A stretch of 64,000 nucleotides of DNA from Hygrocybe punicea (lineage: Eukaryota; Basidiomycota; Agaricomycetes; Agaricales; Hygrophoraceae): assembly GCA_963556145.1 (NCBI GenBank), contig CAUVYJ010000004.1, positions 18,399 to 82,398 on the forward strand. The letters are read 5' to 3'. Position 1 is the stretch's first letter, and every line of letters begins with the position of its first letter. A program made the position numbers and the translations under genes. The notes beneath the pieces are model-generated. The model worked only from the letters and a program-made list of their open reading frames with translations. It was not told where the DNA came from and ran no database searches. Shown here one piece after another: positions 35,685-47,667 of this stretch.

Positions 35685-37160
35685 TCAATGCCAATTCTGT
35701 GCAGATGTAAATAATGGATTCATCAGCTGGGTGAAAACCTTCTGCCGACTCCAAACTGGTTTATCAATACCCAGTCGGTCATGCACCATGTTTCGCATGT
35801 AGTGTGCTACACATATCCTTTCGCCCCCATCCCATTTCTCCACACTGTGACTGAGAATCTTACCACAGATCTCCACTACAGTCCCAGGGGTGTATGCAAG
35901 ACTGGCACCAATTTCGGGAATGGTAAGTCGTGCATTGGTATGAGTCCCGCAGCTGGCCAGTAAGTCATACCACTCCGGACAACCTCCAGTGTCTCGGTGT
36001 GGTGGGGTAACTCTGTTTACGATCACTGCTATCCCTGTGAACACAGAGGGCCATAATAGGGCATTTTCATGAACTTTTGGCAGTTCATTGTCGTCAACGA
36101 GTCCTCCAATCGCAGCGAGACCGGCTTTATACAATGCACGGTGGGTTATAGCAGTGATGCCGTTGAGGACCATCTCCGTCGGCTTCATGCTTGTCATCCA
36201 TGTAGCTGGCTCACTCCCACGCAGTGTCGTGGACGTCAGCAATTGATCTTCCAGTCTCTGACAAGGGGTTGATGTTAACTGATAGACTTTAACCCAAATG
36301 ACGTTTGGACAATGAAGATACCTCTCTACCCTGAGCGAACCATGCAGGTGAAAAATCAATCGACCCTGGTTGAAAGCGTGGATTGGCCGGTGCCATAAAG
36401 AGATCAGGATGATTCCTCCATTGCACACTTTTCCCTTCTTCATGCTTGGAGAGAGCAGTTAGATGTGATTGTGATAGAGGTCTAGAGATAGACCCAATGC
36501 TCTTGTTTGTTTCCTCCTGTTCGGGTTAATATGTGGAGGGGTAAAGCTCGCTCAGAAGCTTGCTCACCGTCCTGCTAGGATCCAGGATGTCTGGAAGATA
36601 CCAGACAAGAATGGAGCCAAATTTATCCATAATTGTAGCAGGTTCGTCCAGTTCTCCAATATTTATACCGTGGAAAAACTTTCGCATGTGTTCCTCGCTC
36701 TTCGGTGTTGCCTTTTTGATGTTCTTGACTCTGTTCACCACTCGATTGGCGTCCCATGGCAAAATTACTGCATTTCAACAGCAAGTCAGCAAGCACATGT
36801 ATTGTATATTTTATCCTCACTGGGGTTCAAAATCGCCGCTGCAACCGTTAAGGCAACTCTTTCCAACTCATTGGCAGTCACAGCTTGCCCTGCGTCATCG
36901 TTCTTGGGCAACTGGTTTCTCATATGCAAAATCCGGGTTCTGAACCAGCAGTACGAATCAGCAGAGGGGCTTAAGCGATGGGGTATTGCATCAGGGAGAA
37001 CAAACCTGATCCTCTGGTTTTCAAGAGCAGGGGTTTGGGGTAAACGCATGTTGGGCCTTGGGTAAAATGAAGTCATGTCTGACAGGACAGATTTCAGTTT
37101 TAGCCAGAACAATTTTTGGACATCTTCAATGACAGGAACCCTAGATGGTGCATCAGTCAA
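35685..37160 (-). CDS. TET/JBP-family 2-oxoglutarate/Fe(II) dioxygenase
   Basis: Exons on the minus strand are: 37160 to about 36810 (MTDAPSRVPVIEDVQKLFWL..., PHRLSPSADSYCWFRTRIL); about 36775-36540 (LPWDANRVVNRVKNIKKATP, FGSILVWYLPDILDPSRT); about 36440-36330 (HPDLFMAPANPRFQPGSIDF, SPAWFAQGRE); and the catalytic exon about 36290-35685. The last contains VNRVTPPHRDTGGCPEWYDL (HRD at 35999-35991, the HxD iron motif), LTIPEIGASLAYTPGTVVEI, LSHSVEKW (distal His, about 35849) and GGERICVAHYMR (Arg for 2-oxoglutarate). This is the fungal TET/JBP signature; members oxidise 5-methylcytosine or thymine in DNA. All ligands are present and no stop interrupts the catalytic exon, so it may be functional. 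Confidence 0.75.
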
Positions 37161-38074
37161 TTAATTGTTGTTTGACACAACATATAACGCACATGGGTGT
37201 TGGCTTTAAAACTTTACTCCGACTGTTCCTTCCTACATCCTGACATTCTCTCTTTCGCTTGTGTCGATTCTCGTTCAATGTCATGGATATGTTCTAACTT
37301 TCAGACACGTGACGATGTTAGATATATATACACGGTCAAAGTCACCTGACCATTTTCCCAGGCCATCAATAAGCGCGTTTTGGCTTGCCCAGCTTGGACT
37401 CCCGTACTTTCTACTTGTTGCTAAAGTCTTCCACCAGTTCTCCAATCATGCCTTGAATTTGCAGGACCTCATTGGAATGCTGGGGATGATGCTGATTTAG
37501 CTTGACCAAAAACTTATCTCAAGAGTTACAAAACGAGTTATGCAATGGATGGTGTGATGCAATGGATGGTGTGATGTCAGACTTTTGCTCTGACTATGAT
37601 GTGTATTGCAAGACACTGGCTCCCAGTCACACTGAGGTCACACATCATTCTAGCACTGTTGTCTCTTTTTTCAGTGAATTTGACATTCATAGCATATTTT
37701 TCTTACGTTTTTGACAAAGTTATCTTATCTGGAGGGTGATTAAATCCAATAGAATGCGTAATGCATATAGGAACAACATCAACATTCTTTCCTGTCCACC
37801 TAAGACCGTCCAAAACGCCAATCCAGACAGTGTTCATGTGCCTTCGCATTGGTCCGGGCCAACATTCAAAAGTTTGGTCGATTTCCTCCTCTCATTCTTA
37901 TCTTATTATCTGGCTTGTTTTGGTGTTATTACCGGATTTCAAATTTTGCAGCCAGACAGCAAGGGCCTCCACCCATGGAGGCACACCGCCGCATTATTGG
38001 GCATCCCATCGTCCCATTCTCAAAGCGATAGATCGTTTTCGAATATTCATACTCAAGTCAAGCCCTACCATTGC
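37161..38074. other. Upstream region of the TET/JBP gene
   Basis: About 0.9 kb without a recognised gene; short overlapping frames only. A short tandem GCAATGGATGGTGTGAT duplication lies at about 37542-37576. Confidence 0.45.
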
Positions 38075-38565
38075 TGACCCATGACAAAAGTGAGATTATA
38101 TACAATGTCCTCAGCATCACTGAGTACGGGACAATACTGATGCCCGGCCCGCTACAATAAAGTAGGTTGCCTAAGCATGAACCAAGGGGGACAAACACAT
38201 CCCCCATGATCCTAACCCCCAGAGCCCATTTGGTGGGCGCTCATTGCTGAGGTCCCTCCAGTCGTTGGTTAACTAATACTTTTGCCCGTCATGACAGACA
38301 AGGCATACTCTATTAGTTGTCCAACACTATGGATCATTACCCTGTCACGAGGGACGAGGGCAACGATCCGCATCACACCAACCGCTGTCAAGACCGGCAA
38401 GCAGTTGGTGTGAGCAGCAGATGCGTTATCACTCGCCCTGTCACGATGGACAAGGGCAAGCGCCGCCATTCCAATTGCACTGTCGCGATGGACGAGGGCA
38501 AAGAGGAATGAGTTTGAAGACGACAAGCATCAGCCTTTTAAACACTTGTGTTTGTATGTTGGTGT
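38075..38565 (-). mobile_element. Dispersed LTR-like repeat, copy 2 (inverted)
   Basis: TGACCCATGAC at 38075 matches the reverse complement of the right end of copy 1. The central body (38100-38545) is nearly identical to copies 1 and 3. The other end diverges after TGTTTGTATG near 38560. It lies between the TET/JBP gene and the second Ulp1 gene. Confidence 0.7.
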
Positions 38566-39689
38566 TTGCCTTTATGTGGTTCCACATCACCTGACTAATC
38601 TGGGCACTCTTAATAGCTTGATCATCTGTCTGCTCCGCGCTCACCGTTGTCTGCTTGACCGAGCCATACTGCATTACTCGTTACTTGGAGGACCTTGGTT
38701 TTGTTCGCGTGCAAATTGTTCTTGAGTATCAATGCGTCTCAAGTTTCCTTGGGTGTATCTCCAGTCTGAGGCATGGATGCTCGAGAAAGATGCAAAATCA
38801 CAAATCCTCTTTGATATTCAGGGGTCAAGGTGAGCCTCCGATATCAATTCCAGGACGATGGTCATGATCACTATCCTTTTAGAGTCATTTTGGGTATTTT
38901 GGGATTACGTGTCCCATCATTCACGATTAGAGTAGATCATGAAGTTACCACATGTAAAGTGTGTTACAAGGATGATGTTATATGTGTTTTCTAACACTAC
39001 CTACGTATAGATGACTTTACCAGATAGCGACAACGTAGGCGTTCGGGTCTTGACACTGGAATTTGCTATTTCTCGCCGCTTGGATTCCGGCGTGTGCTCG
39101 TTTTTAGGACGGAAAGACAATGGTTGGATGACTTTTTGCATTCATTCTGCTTGTTGACATTAACCGTAACATCATGACAATCATGAACAGCGTTGGTAAC
39201 CAGACATCGACTAGGAATATACTTCGACACAGATCACCACAGTTGGATGGAATCTTCTTACAAGGAACTTGTTGCTTCCATAATGCGTACCATGGGGTTA
39301 CATCACATCACATTCTTCAAGTAAGTAGGTTGGCTTGTGTGAATTATGACGATGATGATGTCTGAAGTCAAACGTGGGATCTTCTTCAAGCAATGCCACA
39401 CAGACCATGGTGGAATGGGAGCGATTTACACAGCAAGCCAATGTTGACAAGTGCGAGAGACATCCTGTGCAACCTAATAGTGCATCACTGACAATAACGC
39501 AGGCATGATAACGATAACGACCTCATTGTCATTGCACGTTATGGTTTACATGGAAGTGTCCCGCTGCGCTCATTTAACCGATTAAGCCATGATTGGCTCG
39601 ATGACGAGTGCATGAGTTTCGGTATCCAGTGAGGACAAAGAACTAATATCTAACTGTGGTCATTATCTTACTCAACTCATAGCCATACT
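38566..39689. other. Spacer, possibly with lost 5' exons of the Ulp1-like gene
   Basis: No exon could be defined with confidence. Sequence similar to the N-terminal part of a Ulp1 domain was expected here but not recognised. A GACGATGATGATG run lies at about 39348. Confidence 0.35.
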
Positions 39690-40669
39690 TTGACAACTGC
39701 GGCGATGGACAATCCAGCAGTAATGAAACAAGTCTTTGTTTTGTCAACTTTTTTTGCAAGTAAAATGAGGTGGGTGCATTGACATCCCTTTTTGAGACTA
39801 CAACGCTATCATCCATTTGGGTAGAAAGCAAGGTGTTGAAACTGTATCCACCTGGTACAGGAAGGTAGATCTTTTTTCATTTGAATACTTAGTAGTCCCT
39901 GTTTCCACGGGGTATGTTTCCTTCATACATTGGAGAGATCACTGTTGACCTTTCTTGGATCTAGGATGCATTGGTATCTCGTTGTGATAGACCACCCAGA
40001 ATATTGCCTCCTTCAACCCGATATCATAAAACCTGGCAAATTGCGGACGTAGGTTACATGTCGTGGGGCTGGTGATGCAGAGCTGACTAAATGAATTATG
40101 ACTCCAATTCACTAAGCAGACGAATATTCATTTTAGATTCCCTGACTGCCCACCCAAAAGAGGACGTTGCCGCTATCCGTCAATGGCTCTTCCAACTCGT
40201 ACAAAAACATGGACAGACAGATTTGCCCTTCAAGATTCCTCTGACAATTGCAAAGGCAATGCGTTACATTTTTCGTCAGCCTACAGCCAATATATACTGA
40301 CCACGGATCCACAGGTCCCTAGACAGACAAATAGTGATGATTGTGGCATATTCACATTGCACTTCTTGCGCGTGTTTCTGCAAAATCCAATGAAATACTG
40401 TGAAATCATGCTCATGAAGGTTTGTCCGTTTCCAGATCCGTCACCTTCCCTTACTTTCCTGGCTGTCTCATTGTGCATGTTCACAGGACAAGCATATACG
40501 TGATTATGAACAGAATAACGTTCAATGGAAGGCAAACATCATCAACAGTTTTCGAGCGGAACTACGTGTGGCATTACAACATCAGGCTGTGCAGAATTGG
40601 GCCGATGGTATATTGTTGAATGACATCAATGATGACAGTAGAAAGGACTCTGAAGTCATGGCTCACTGA
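39690..40669 (+). CDS. Ulp1-like (C48) cysteine protease, C-terminal exons
   Basis: Exons read by eye: KQVFVLSTFFASK (about 39727); GVETVSTWYRKVDLFSFEYL..VPVSTG ending at the intron 39912-39964; MHWYLVVIDHPE (catalytic His); an intron near 40047-40120; RIFILDSLTAHPKEDVAA (Asp in the DS motif); a short intron ending ACAG near 40312; VPRQTNSDDCGIFTLHFL (Gln and Cys, QxNxxDCG). A last exon after the intron ending near 40487 begins DKHIRDYEQNNVQWK and stops at 40667-40669. The full His-Asp-Gln-Cys set of SUMO-protease-like C48 enzymes is present. The 5' end is unresolved. In agaricomycetes such genes are often transposon-linked. Probable role: cleavage of SUMO or a similar conjugate, by family only. 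Confidence 0.65.
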
Positions 40670-41194
40670 CTTGGCCACCACATATTGCGTCGTTTTCAGG
40701 CAAATTGTCCGTTGACAAGATTGGGCACAGTAATGACATGGGTTACTTACCACTTAAGCTCCGCAAGTTGTATCACCCTTAAAATCACCCGATTGTATCT
40801 TTCCTGTATCCCGCCGCACCTCCACAGCTCAATAATTAAGCATTCCAGCAGTGGGTTCCAACTGCATTTATTCTACAAATATCATTTGGTGTTGCTGTAC
40901 ATAATCATGAACACGACAAAAGTCGAAGTAACTGCATTATCTGCATGGACTATTGTCTGTGTGAGCATGTAGGTAGCATTATTCATTTCGACAATATTTA
41001 GAAGGAAGACAATGCAAATAGTTCAAAAGTCTTACTGGAGCATTGTATATGATTATCATTTGATCACCAAAAGTCCCCGTCTCTCTCGCGTGTCACCATA
41101 CCATCATCATAAATTCACATAAATGTAACAATATAATATAACATATAAACTAACTAAGTGCGTGTGTCGCACTAACTAACACCCGACTTCGTTT
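40670..41194. other. Convergent spacer
   Basis: Lies between the 3' ends of the Ulp1-like gene (+) and the CHAT-like gene (-). AT-rich, with no gene. Confidence 0.45.
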
Positions 41195-42858
41195 TCATCG
41201 CGTAGGACTCTTCTTTCTCGGTGGAACCATTGCTCTGGTAAATGTATCACGCTGTGCCGGGGTGAGAGGGTAGTCATGAAGGAAAAAGTGTCTTTGGCGC
41301 ATAGGTTGCAGCCAATCAGGTCGTTGTATCCAAGAACTGCTCCAACAACAGGCAAGGCAAGAACAAGTCACATAGTCATGGTTGCCATCTCCCCTCTGGC
41401 CGTGACGAGACCGATATACAATATTTCCTGGCAAGCTATCGCATTGCGCGTTACCACACCGCGTGGCAAGTCCCCAGAGACGTGTCTTGAAGTTGGAGTA
41501 TATGATTTGTTGACTCTTGATAGAGGCTTCAACTCTGTGTATTATGTTGATAGGTGTCAGTGCACCTAGTCGAGGATTGTTGGCAAAGACCGCCACGGCC
41601 TTCGGGATGCTCTCGCGGTGTATAAAAACTTCAGCGAGGAATTGCACGACGGTTGGCATGACGGTTCGCGGCACAACGGTTATTCCACTAAAACCGAGCA
41701 CGAAATCGAAGGTGCCACTGCATTACGTTTAAAATCAATGTCAGTCCATACGTCTTGTCGGATGTCAATAATATTTGATAGTTATCACGTACTCTTGCAC
41801 TAGACCTAGGATCTTCTCATAGTGTGGCTGCACCGTCCATGCGGGCCCACATGTTAACAAGACGAGGCCCTTGATGCCTTTGGTTTCAGTCAGAGCACTG
41901 CAAAGACCACTGCCCATATATTTATAGACGAGCTGAGCCATGCGTTCGTTATGCTTAAACCAGTAGTTATGAAGAAAGAACTTACCACATCAACCGCATC
42001 CGACACCTCATCACCTGATTTTGTCTTGCCAAAAATGAGTTCCCCAGACAGATAGTCGCTATGACCATCTACGAAGAGCAAGAAGTCGCCCGCGGTCTTT
42101 GTAATGTGGTTTGTAAGGGGTTCGACTGACTTTTGGAGTCTAGGATGCCGAGACCCTCCCAGCTCGAGTTGCAATGACACTTGGCACATCTGGGAAAGAA
42201 GTCTTCTTTGGATAGGATCCAAAAAGAAATGGTGACATTGCTTACAGCCTGCGGATTGAGCATGTATTCTTCGATAAAATGTTGTCGGAGCATGCCTGCA
42301 CCGTAATTTGTGGTTGGTTCGTCATGAGTAAGGAATTGCAAGGCGATGGGGGACAAAAACCGTTCTTGGAATGCCATAGCGATAGAATGGTTTAATATTA
42401 CATACTGGGAAAGTGGTTGAAAACTGCGCAGAGTAACGTAGTCACAGTAACGACATACTGGAATTGGGTCACCGCCTCTAATGAAGCAAGTCGCGCATTT
42501 GAAGTTTTTTGCCGTCATAGACAATGTGTCCGTCAAAATGCAGGGGTTTTGTACTCCACCCTTGTCAACGCAAATGAGTTTACCACAACTCAGACATTGA
42601 TAAAAATTGTCGGCTGCATCTCCGCAAGCAGAGCAAGTCTAAACAATATATAGGCGATTATTGTGTAAACATGTATACGATATTCAACAAAATGCAACGT
42701 ACCTTTGTGGCCGAAATCTTGGTTGCGATGCCTGCTTTTGTTTTCCCGAGTTCATCGCAGATGACAAGTCATTAAACGATCAACTTACTATTGTCTGCCT
42801 GAAGGCTGGGTTTCACGTCTACAGTCATGTAGTCTCCCGCTTCCATATCATTTGCCAT
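41195..42858 (-). CDS. Zinc-ribbon protein with CHAT/caspase-like core (inferred)
   Basis: The start MANDMEAGDYMTVDVKPSLQ at 42858 is followed by small exons. TCSACGDAADNFYQCLSCGK and FKCATC..PVCRYC give an N-terminal zinc-binding region (about 42640-42430). Next come QYVILNHSIAMAFQERFLSP and NVTISFWILSKED, then GDFLLFVDGHSDYLSGEL (about 42090; His candidate) and GIKGLVLLTCGPAW (about 41860; Cys candidate). The last exon contains TFDFVLGFSGITVVPRTVMP and a C-terminal Cys-rich patch (RCGNAQCD, CSCLACCW), ending at 41195. The spacing of the His-Asp and Thr-Cys-Gly blocks resembles CHAT or caspase-like peptidases; that is inference from pattern, not an alignment. The family is recurrent in agaricomycetes. 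It is divergent from the gene at 43137. Confidence 0.5.
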
Positions 42859-43056
42859 GTTGTCTTGATGCAGATCAGGCGGAGCCGATGATGGGTTAAT
42901 TACATGGGGTGCTCACCAGCATCCTCTACAGCCAAATGTTTCGCAAACCCTGCCCTGCCACTACTGACGTTTTTTTGCAAGTTGGGTTGGATAAAACCCA
43001 TGGCTTGCATGATTGCGGCTCGTGGGGGTACCATAATTCTTGAATATATTGAGTGA

Positions 43057-43105
43057 AGGCGGTTGTTGAGTGTAGGCGGTTGTTGAGTGTAGGCGGTTGA
43101 GATGT
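43057..43105. repeat. 17-bp minisatellite in a bidirectional promoter
   Basis: GGCGGTTGTTGAGTGTA repeats about 2.8 times, 30 bp before the plus-strand ATG at 43137 and about 200 bp from the minus-strand ATG at 42858. It may hold regulator binding sites shared by the divergent pair. Confidence 0.75.
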
Positions 43106-43136
43106 TCGGAGTTTCAAATAATTTCTTTCCAATTCA

Positions 43137-46100
43137 ATGTCCCGATCACCATCACCCGTTGAATGGTCCCCTGTCGACCTCACTCGACACTGGCCCGTGT
43201 CTCGTCTGCCACGCAAATTAGAAGCACGCGATTTGTCTCGGACAGACATCGACCGAGTCCTCAACAATGTTGGTGGCTATTTGGTGGTAGAGACATGGGT
43301 AGATTCCGCTGGTGAACAAGTTCAAGAACACTCCGTGCCGGCACATTATCGCAATGCATTTTGCATTATAACGGCCAAAATCCGATGGCTGCAAGTCAAT
43401 TGTGTGGATTTGGAAGCAATTGTCACCAAGAAGCCGAAGAAAAGTGGTCTTCACCACGTACTAGATGGCCTTCGACGGAATCTTTTGTTTACAATGACAA
43501 TCCGACATTTATTTTATGCAGAAATTGCAGTCCCAGGCGATAATTCCCCAACTTTCCGCTCACCATCATTAGATTCGTGGTTGCACGTGGAGTATAACGC
43601 AATCACTCACAACCCTCCACGATACCGCGAACTACAACACATGAAGTACGTGGACAAACATCCCATGGATATCGATTTAAGTGGTAAGCATTCTTGTTTC
43701 AAATATTGTGTCTCACCATCATCGTTCTCCAGAATGGCTTCAATGGGCGGATGACAACGGTGCGGAGTGGATAGCACAGGTCGATGATGGCATCACATAC
43801 CCTACGGAGGATGGCAATTGGGGACTCGTGGGGGACGTTAATGATGTACCGTTAGAGTCATGGGAGGACTACGTCACGGACATCATACCCAATGTCAAAG
43901 GCGGTGGGATGACTGCTGAGGTCGTAAATGCGGTTTGGAGCCAGCAGGTATGTTCCTAGTTGTTTCTGATGTTTTTAACGAAAAATGACACCAGATGCAC
44001 AGCGTGAACATAGCCAACCACCGTCTGACAAGGAGCAAGCTGATTCAGACCGTGACAGTGAGGATGACGATGACGATGACGATGCAGATGAGTACCAGGA
44101 TTCAGATGAACCTGGACGGAGTGAAGATGGCAATGGCAATGAGACAGCTGACGATGATGAAGATTGGCACAGAGTAGGACATTCAATCCCATCGTCGATG
44201 TTGACATTCCTATTGACATGCACGATTGGCAGCCTGCCAAACGTCGAAAGGTGACAGGCAACAAGCGAACCACCGCGAAGCTGGCAAGTTCCAGCAAGGC
44301 ACACGCTGTCGGGGGGACCTCTGAATTGCAAGGCAAAGCCAAGGATTCCACGAAGGCACGACGTGTTCGCAAAGCGAGGGTACCTGTTACTCCAAAGAAA
44401 CCTGTTACTCCAAAGAAACCTGTTACCTCAAAGAAACCTGTCAAGTCCAGGAAAAAACAGGTGGCAAAGCGTAAGTCACAGGTGTCCATGGCAGGGAAGC
44501 AGGGTGATGCCTCGATGGTATGTCATAGGTGCGGGCTTATGCTTAGCCGTACTAACAGTGATGTATAGGATGTCGACTCGGATGAAGACGAAAACTCGGA
44601 CGATGTTGAGAAGGCCGCAAAGCTATTTGAAGTTGCTGTCGGGCAGGTATGTTAGCAAGACCAACGCACCTGATGTGTTGTTGTTAACATACATTGCCAT
44701 TGACTACCAGCAAATGCAACGTCTGACAACGACTGATGAACCTTTGGCACTCACAAAAGCTAAAGGCAAGGCTAAAGCGGTAACATGTTGCTCCTGTGTT
44801 CGACTTCATAAGCTAACATTATCAATGTAGCGCACCGAGTCTTCAGAACTGTCCTCCATTTCCGACGATGAGCGGAGCAGGTCGGAATCCTGGGTTCCGG
44901 AAAAGTATCATGTCGCCGGTGGTAAGTCACTGGAACTCAATGTAGCTGCGACGCTGGCTCTTCAAGTCCACGAAGAGACAAACGCCGACAGTACTTCGAC
45001 AGCACCGGGGGTTCCCTCCATACCTCCGGAAGAAACAATGCCTGAAACGATGACACATTTGGGTACTTTACCGGCATCAGGTAAGTCAGCCATGGATTAG
45101 ACGTACTTCGTGTGCTGAACCTGGTCCACATGCACCAGAGGAATTTGTTCGTACCTCTGTCAGTGATTGGGTGAAACAAAGGGACGCGGCTCGTGAACAG
45201 GAAGCATTGTCTGCTGATGCAGGAGTTGGTAAATAGAATATTGTTTATCACGTCATCGTATATACGACTTAATGCGTTTGCCAAAGATTATTTTGACTTG
45301 TACATCAAGTGAGTTGCATTCCTCATCCGCTGGTGATCTGGTTATTCAGCAGATTCATTTCGTAACCCTCATCATAGCGATGAGTGCCTGAGCATCGATT
45401 GTCCAGTGCAAATTCCGTCAGCCATGACCGAACACATGTTAGAAGATCACACATCTACCAGTGGACCACAATCACAATCACAATCAAGATCAAGATCAAG
45501 GTCGCCGTCCAAATCACTACAAATACAAAGTGGTATGTATGTTACACAACATGCTGATAAGATTCTGACTTCAGAGAACTGCTTTCTTTGTGTAGCCACC
45601 GATTTGGGTAACGCCCATCATTTCGCATGTGATAAGCTTCAGGATGTTAATTTGCACCATGTGAATACAAATACAGAAGGCACAAATGCGACTGGTGCAT
45701 TTCGGTGGTAAGTTTTTGGATGTAATTTGCGAGCATGTTTGCAAAACAACGCGCAGCTTAGCAATCAATGGCAGTGCGATTATTGTTGAACCTCCGGTAG
45801 ATGAACATGTGGGAAATGATTCATCCGACAGGTATGAGTCCTTTATTTAGTTCCCATGATTTTAGCTGATGGTCTAGTTTAATAGCATATCTGCAGCTGA
45901 AGCGACACTGAGTCCAACATCATCAAGATGTTCTTCACCCAAAGTTGGAACGATGATCAAAGAAACAATCAAGCTTCCCGAACCGGAGTTGGATGATGAT
46001 GATGATGATCATTCATGTTTCACTTCAATTCCGGCATCATTTGCAGCCTTCACTGCACGTCTTAAGGTTGGTGATTGTTCAGTCCCCCCATCATATGACA

Positions 46101-46451
46101 ACCTGAGTATTTCAACGGAACATTCTGCTTCGCGTTAATCTGTCTTCAGGAGCCCTTGCCTCACGAGCTACAGCAGGAGGTGGAGATGTTTTTCCAGACA
46201 TGGTATGAACGTCACCGCAAATTCCCAACGAAATTCCAGGGAATCATGGAGACTTTAAAGACAACTGATCCAAGGACATTTGTGCGTCCATAAATTGGAA
46301 GCTATGCGTTCGTGAAATTGACATTGTTATGTAGAAGCATACAGCAAAGGATGCCGGGAAGTTGTTAAATGCGGTCAAGATTATCATGCCAGAAACTGCA
46401 AAACATCTTATTGACATCATGAAAATATGCAGCAAGCTGGAACAATCTTGA
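43137..46451 (+). CDS. Unknown acidic/basic low-complexity protein, many small exons
   Basis: The start MSRSPSPVEWSPVDLTRHWP is at 43137-43139. The first exon (to about 43681) is the most ordered part: DIDRVLNNVGGYLVVETWVD, AFCIITAKIRWLQVNCVDLE and SWLHVEYNAITHNPPRYREL. After an intron follows WLQWADDNGAEWIAQVDDG. Next come an acidic stretch with a long Asp run (about 44060-44090), a Lys/Pro-rich histone-H1-like stretch of PVTPKKPVTPKKPVTSKKPV (about 44385-44450), and further acidic and Ser/Arg-rich segments. The last exons read HELQQEVEMFFQTWYERHRK and KHLIDIMKICSKLEQS, ending TGA at 46449-46451. No family is recognised; composition suggests a nuclear protein. Exon joins beyond the second are tentative. 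Confidence 0.5.
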
Positions 46452-46820
46452 TTTCGCTTGCTGTCTGCCATTTGCAAGGTAGTATTTACGCTGTTGGACA
46501 TAAGACATGTTTCATTCTGTACCGGGATTCAATTTTCAATGAGATACAGTAATCAATGGCTCCATGAAAAACCAGCATTACAGGCAACACCTCTATCTCA
46601 TTGGTGCCACACATTCCTTGAGGCCAAATATAAATCAAGGCCTTGACCTGTTTTTTGCGATAGTCGGTCTTGATGGCACGTAGGCATCCGCACTCAAGGT
46701 ATTATCGGGGGTCCTCTCTGTGGTTCAGTGCATGCATTGGAGGCCTGGAATATTCAATGTTTGGAATTCAACTTATGGTTGAATGAATTGATTACACAGA
46801 AGACGGATGAGGATTTTTTG
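46452..46820. other. Short spacer between the 43137 gene and a MITE
   Basis: No gene. The stretch GAAGACGGATGAGGATTTTTTG just before 46821 resembles the edge of the foldback arm at about 25068-25088, so the MITE may sit in an older repeat. Confidence 0.4.
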
Positions 46821-47171
46821 TAGCATACTGTATAATGAAGTATGTTGAATTTATTGTACAAGTATACTGAATATTGTTATCCGAGTTATATATTGTTGCA
46901 CACAGTATTCGAAGAGTATTCAATATGATGATTCAATATTTGGGACAAAGTACATTAACAGTACTGAATGACACTTTGAGAGTACTGCTTCAATAACAAG
47001 ACATTTACTGAAATTATTGAAGTAGTACTGTAAAATTGCCATTCAATACTGGTAGTGTACGTTGTCTCAAAATTTTGAATCACAATTTTGTGTGTGCAGT
47101 GCAACAATATGATAACAATATTTAGTATACTTGTCCAATAAATTCAACATACTTCATTACACCGTATGCTA
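46821..47171. mobile_element. MITE of 351 bp, Tc1/mariner-like by TA ends
   Basis: The left arm 46821-46904 (TAGCATACTG...GAATATTGTTATC) and right arm about 47091-47171 (GATAACAATATT...CGTATGCTA) are inverted repeats of about 75-80 bp with few mismatches. The sequence reads TA-GCATAC...GTATGC-TA, compatible with a TA target duplication. The interior is AT-rich and non-coding. Confidence 0.75.
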
Positions 47172-47220
47172 CCATGCACCCTGGAAGAAAATCTTCAGCA
47201 TCGGGACCATAAGTGTAATA

Positions 47221-47667
47221 CACGTGATTGGACCTCACCAAATACATACAAACACAAGTGTTTAAAAGGCTGATGCTTGTCGTCTTCAAACTCATTCCTC
47301 TTTGCCCTCGTCCATCGCGACAGTGCAATTGGAATGGCGGTGCTTGCCCTTGTCCATCGTGACAGGGCGAGTGATAACGCATCTGCTGCTCACACCAACT
47401 GCTTGCCGGTCTAGACAGCGGTTGGTGTGATGCGGATCGTTGCCCTCGTCCATCGTGACAGGGTAATGATCCATAGTGTTGGACAACTAATAGAGTAATA
47501 CTGCCTTGTCTGTCATGACGGGCAAAAGTATTAGTTAACCAACGACTGGAGGGACCTCAGCAATGAGCGCCCACCAAATGGGCTCTGGGGGTTAGGATCA
47601 TGGGGAATGTGTTTGTCCCCCTTGGTTCATGCTTAGGCAACCTACTTTATTGTAGCGGGCCGGGCAT
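47221..47667 (+). mobile_element. Dispersed LTR-like repeat, copy 3
   Basis: CACGTGATTGGACCTCACC at 47221 and the central body match copy 1 in the same orientation. The copy ends early, after GCGGGCCGGGCATT at about 47667, so it lacks the last 90 bp or so of copy 1. Confidence 0.75.
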
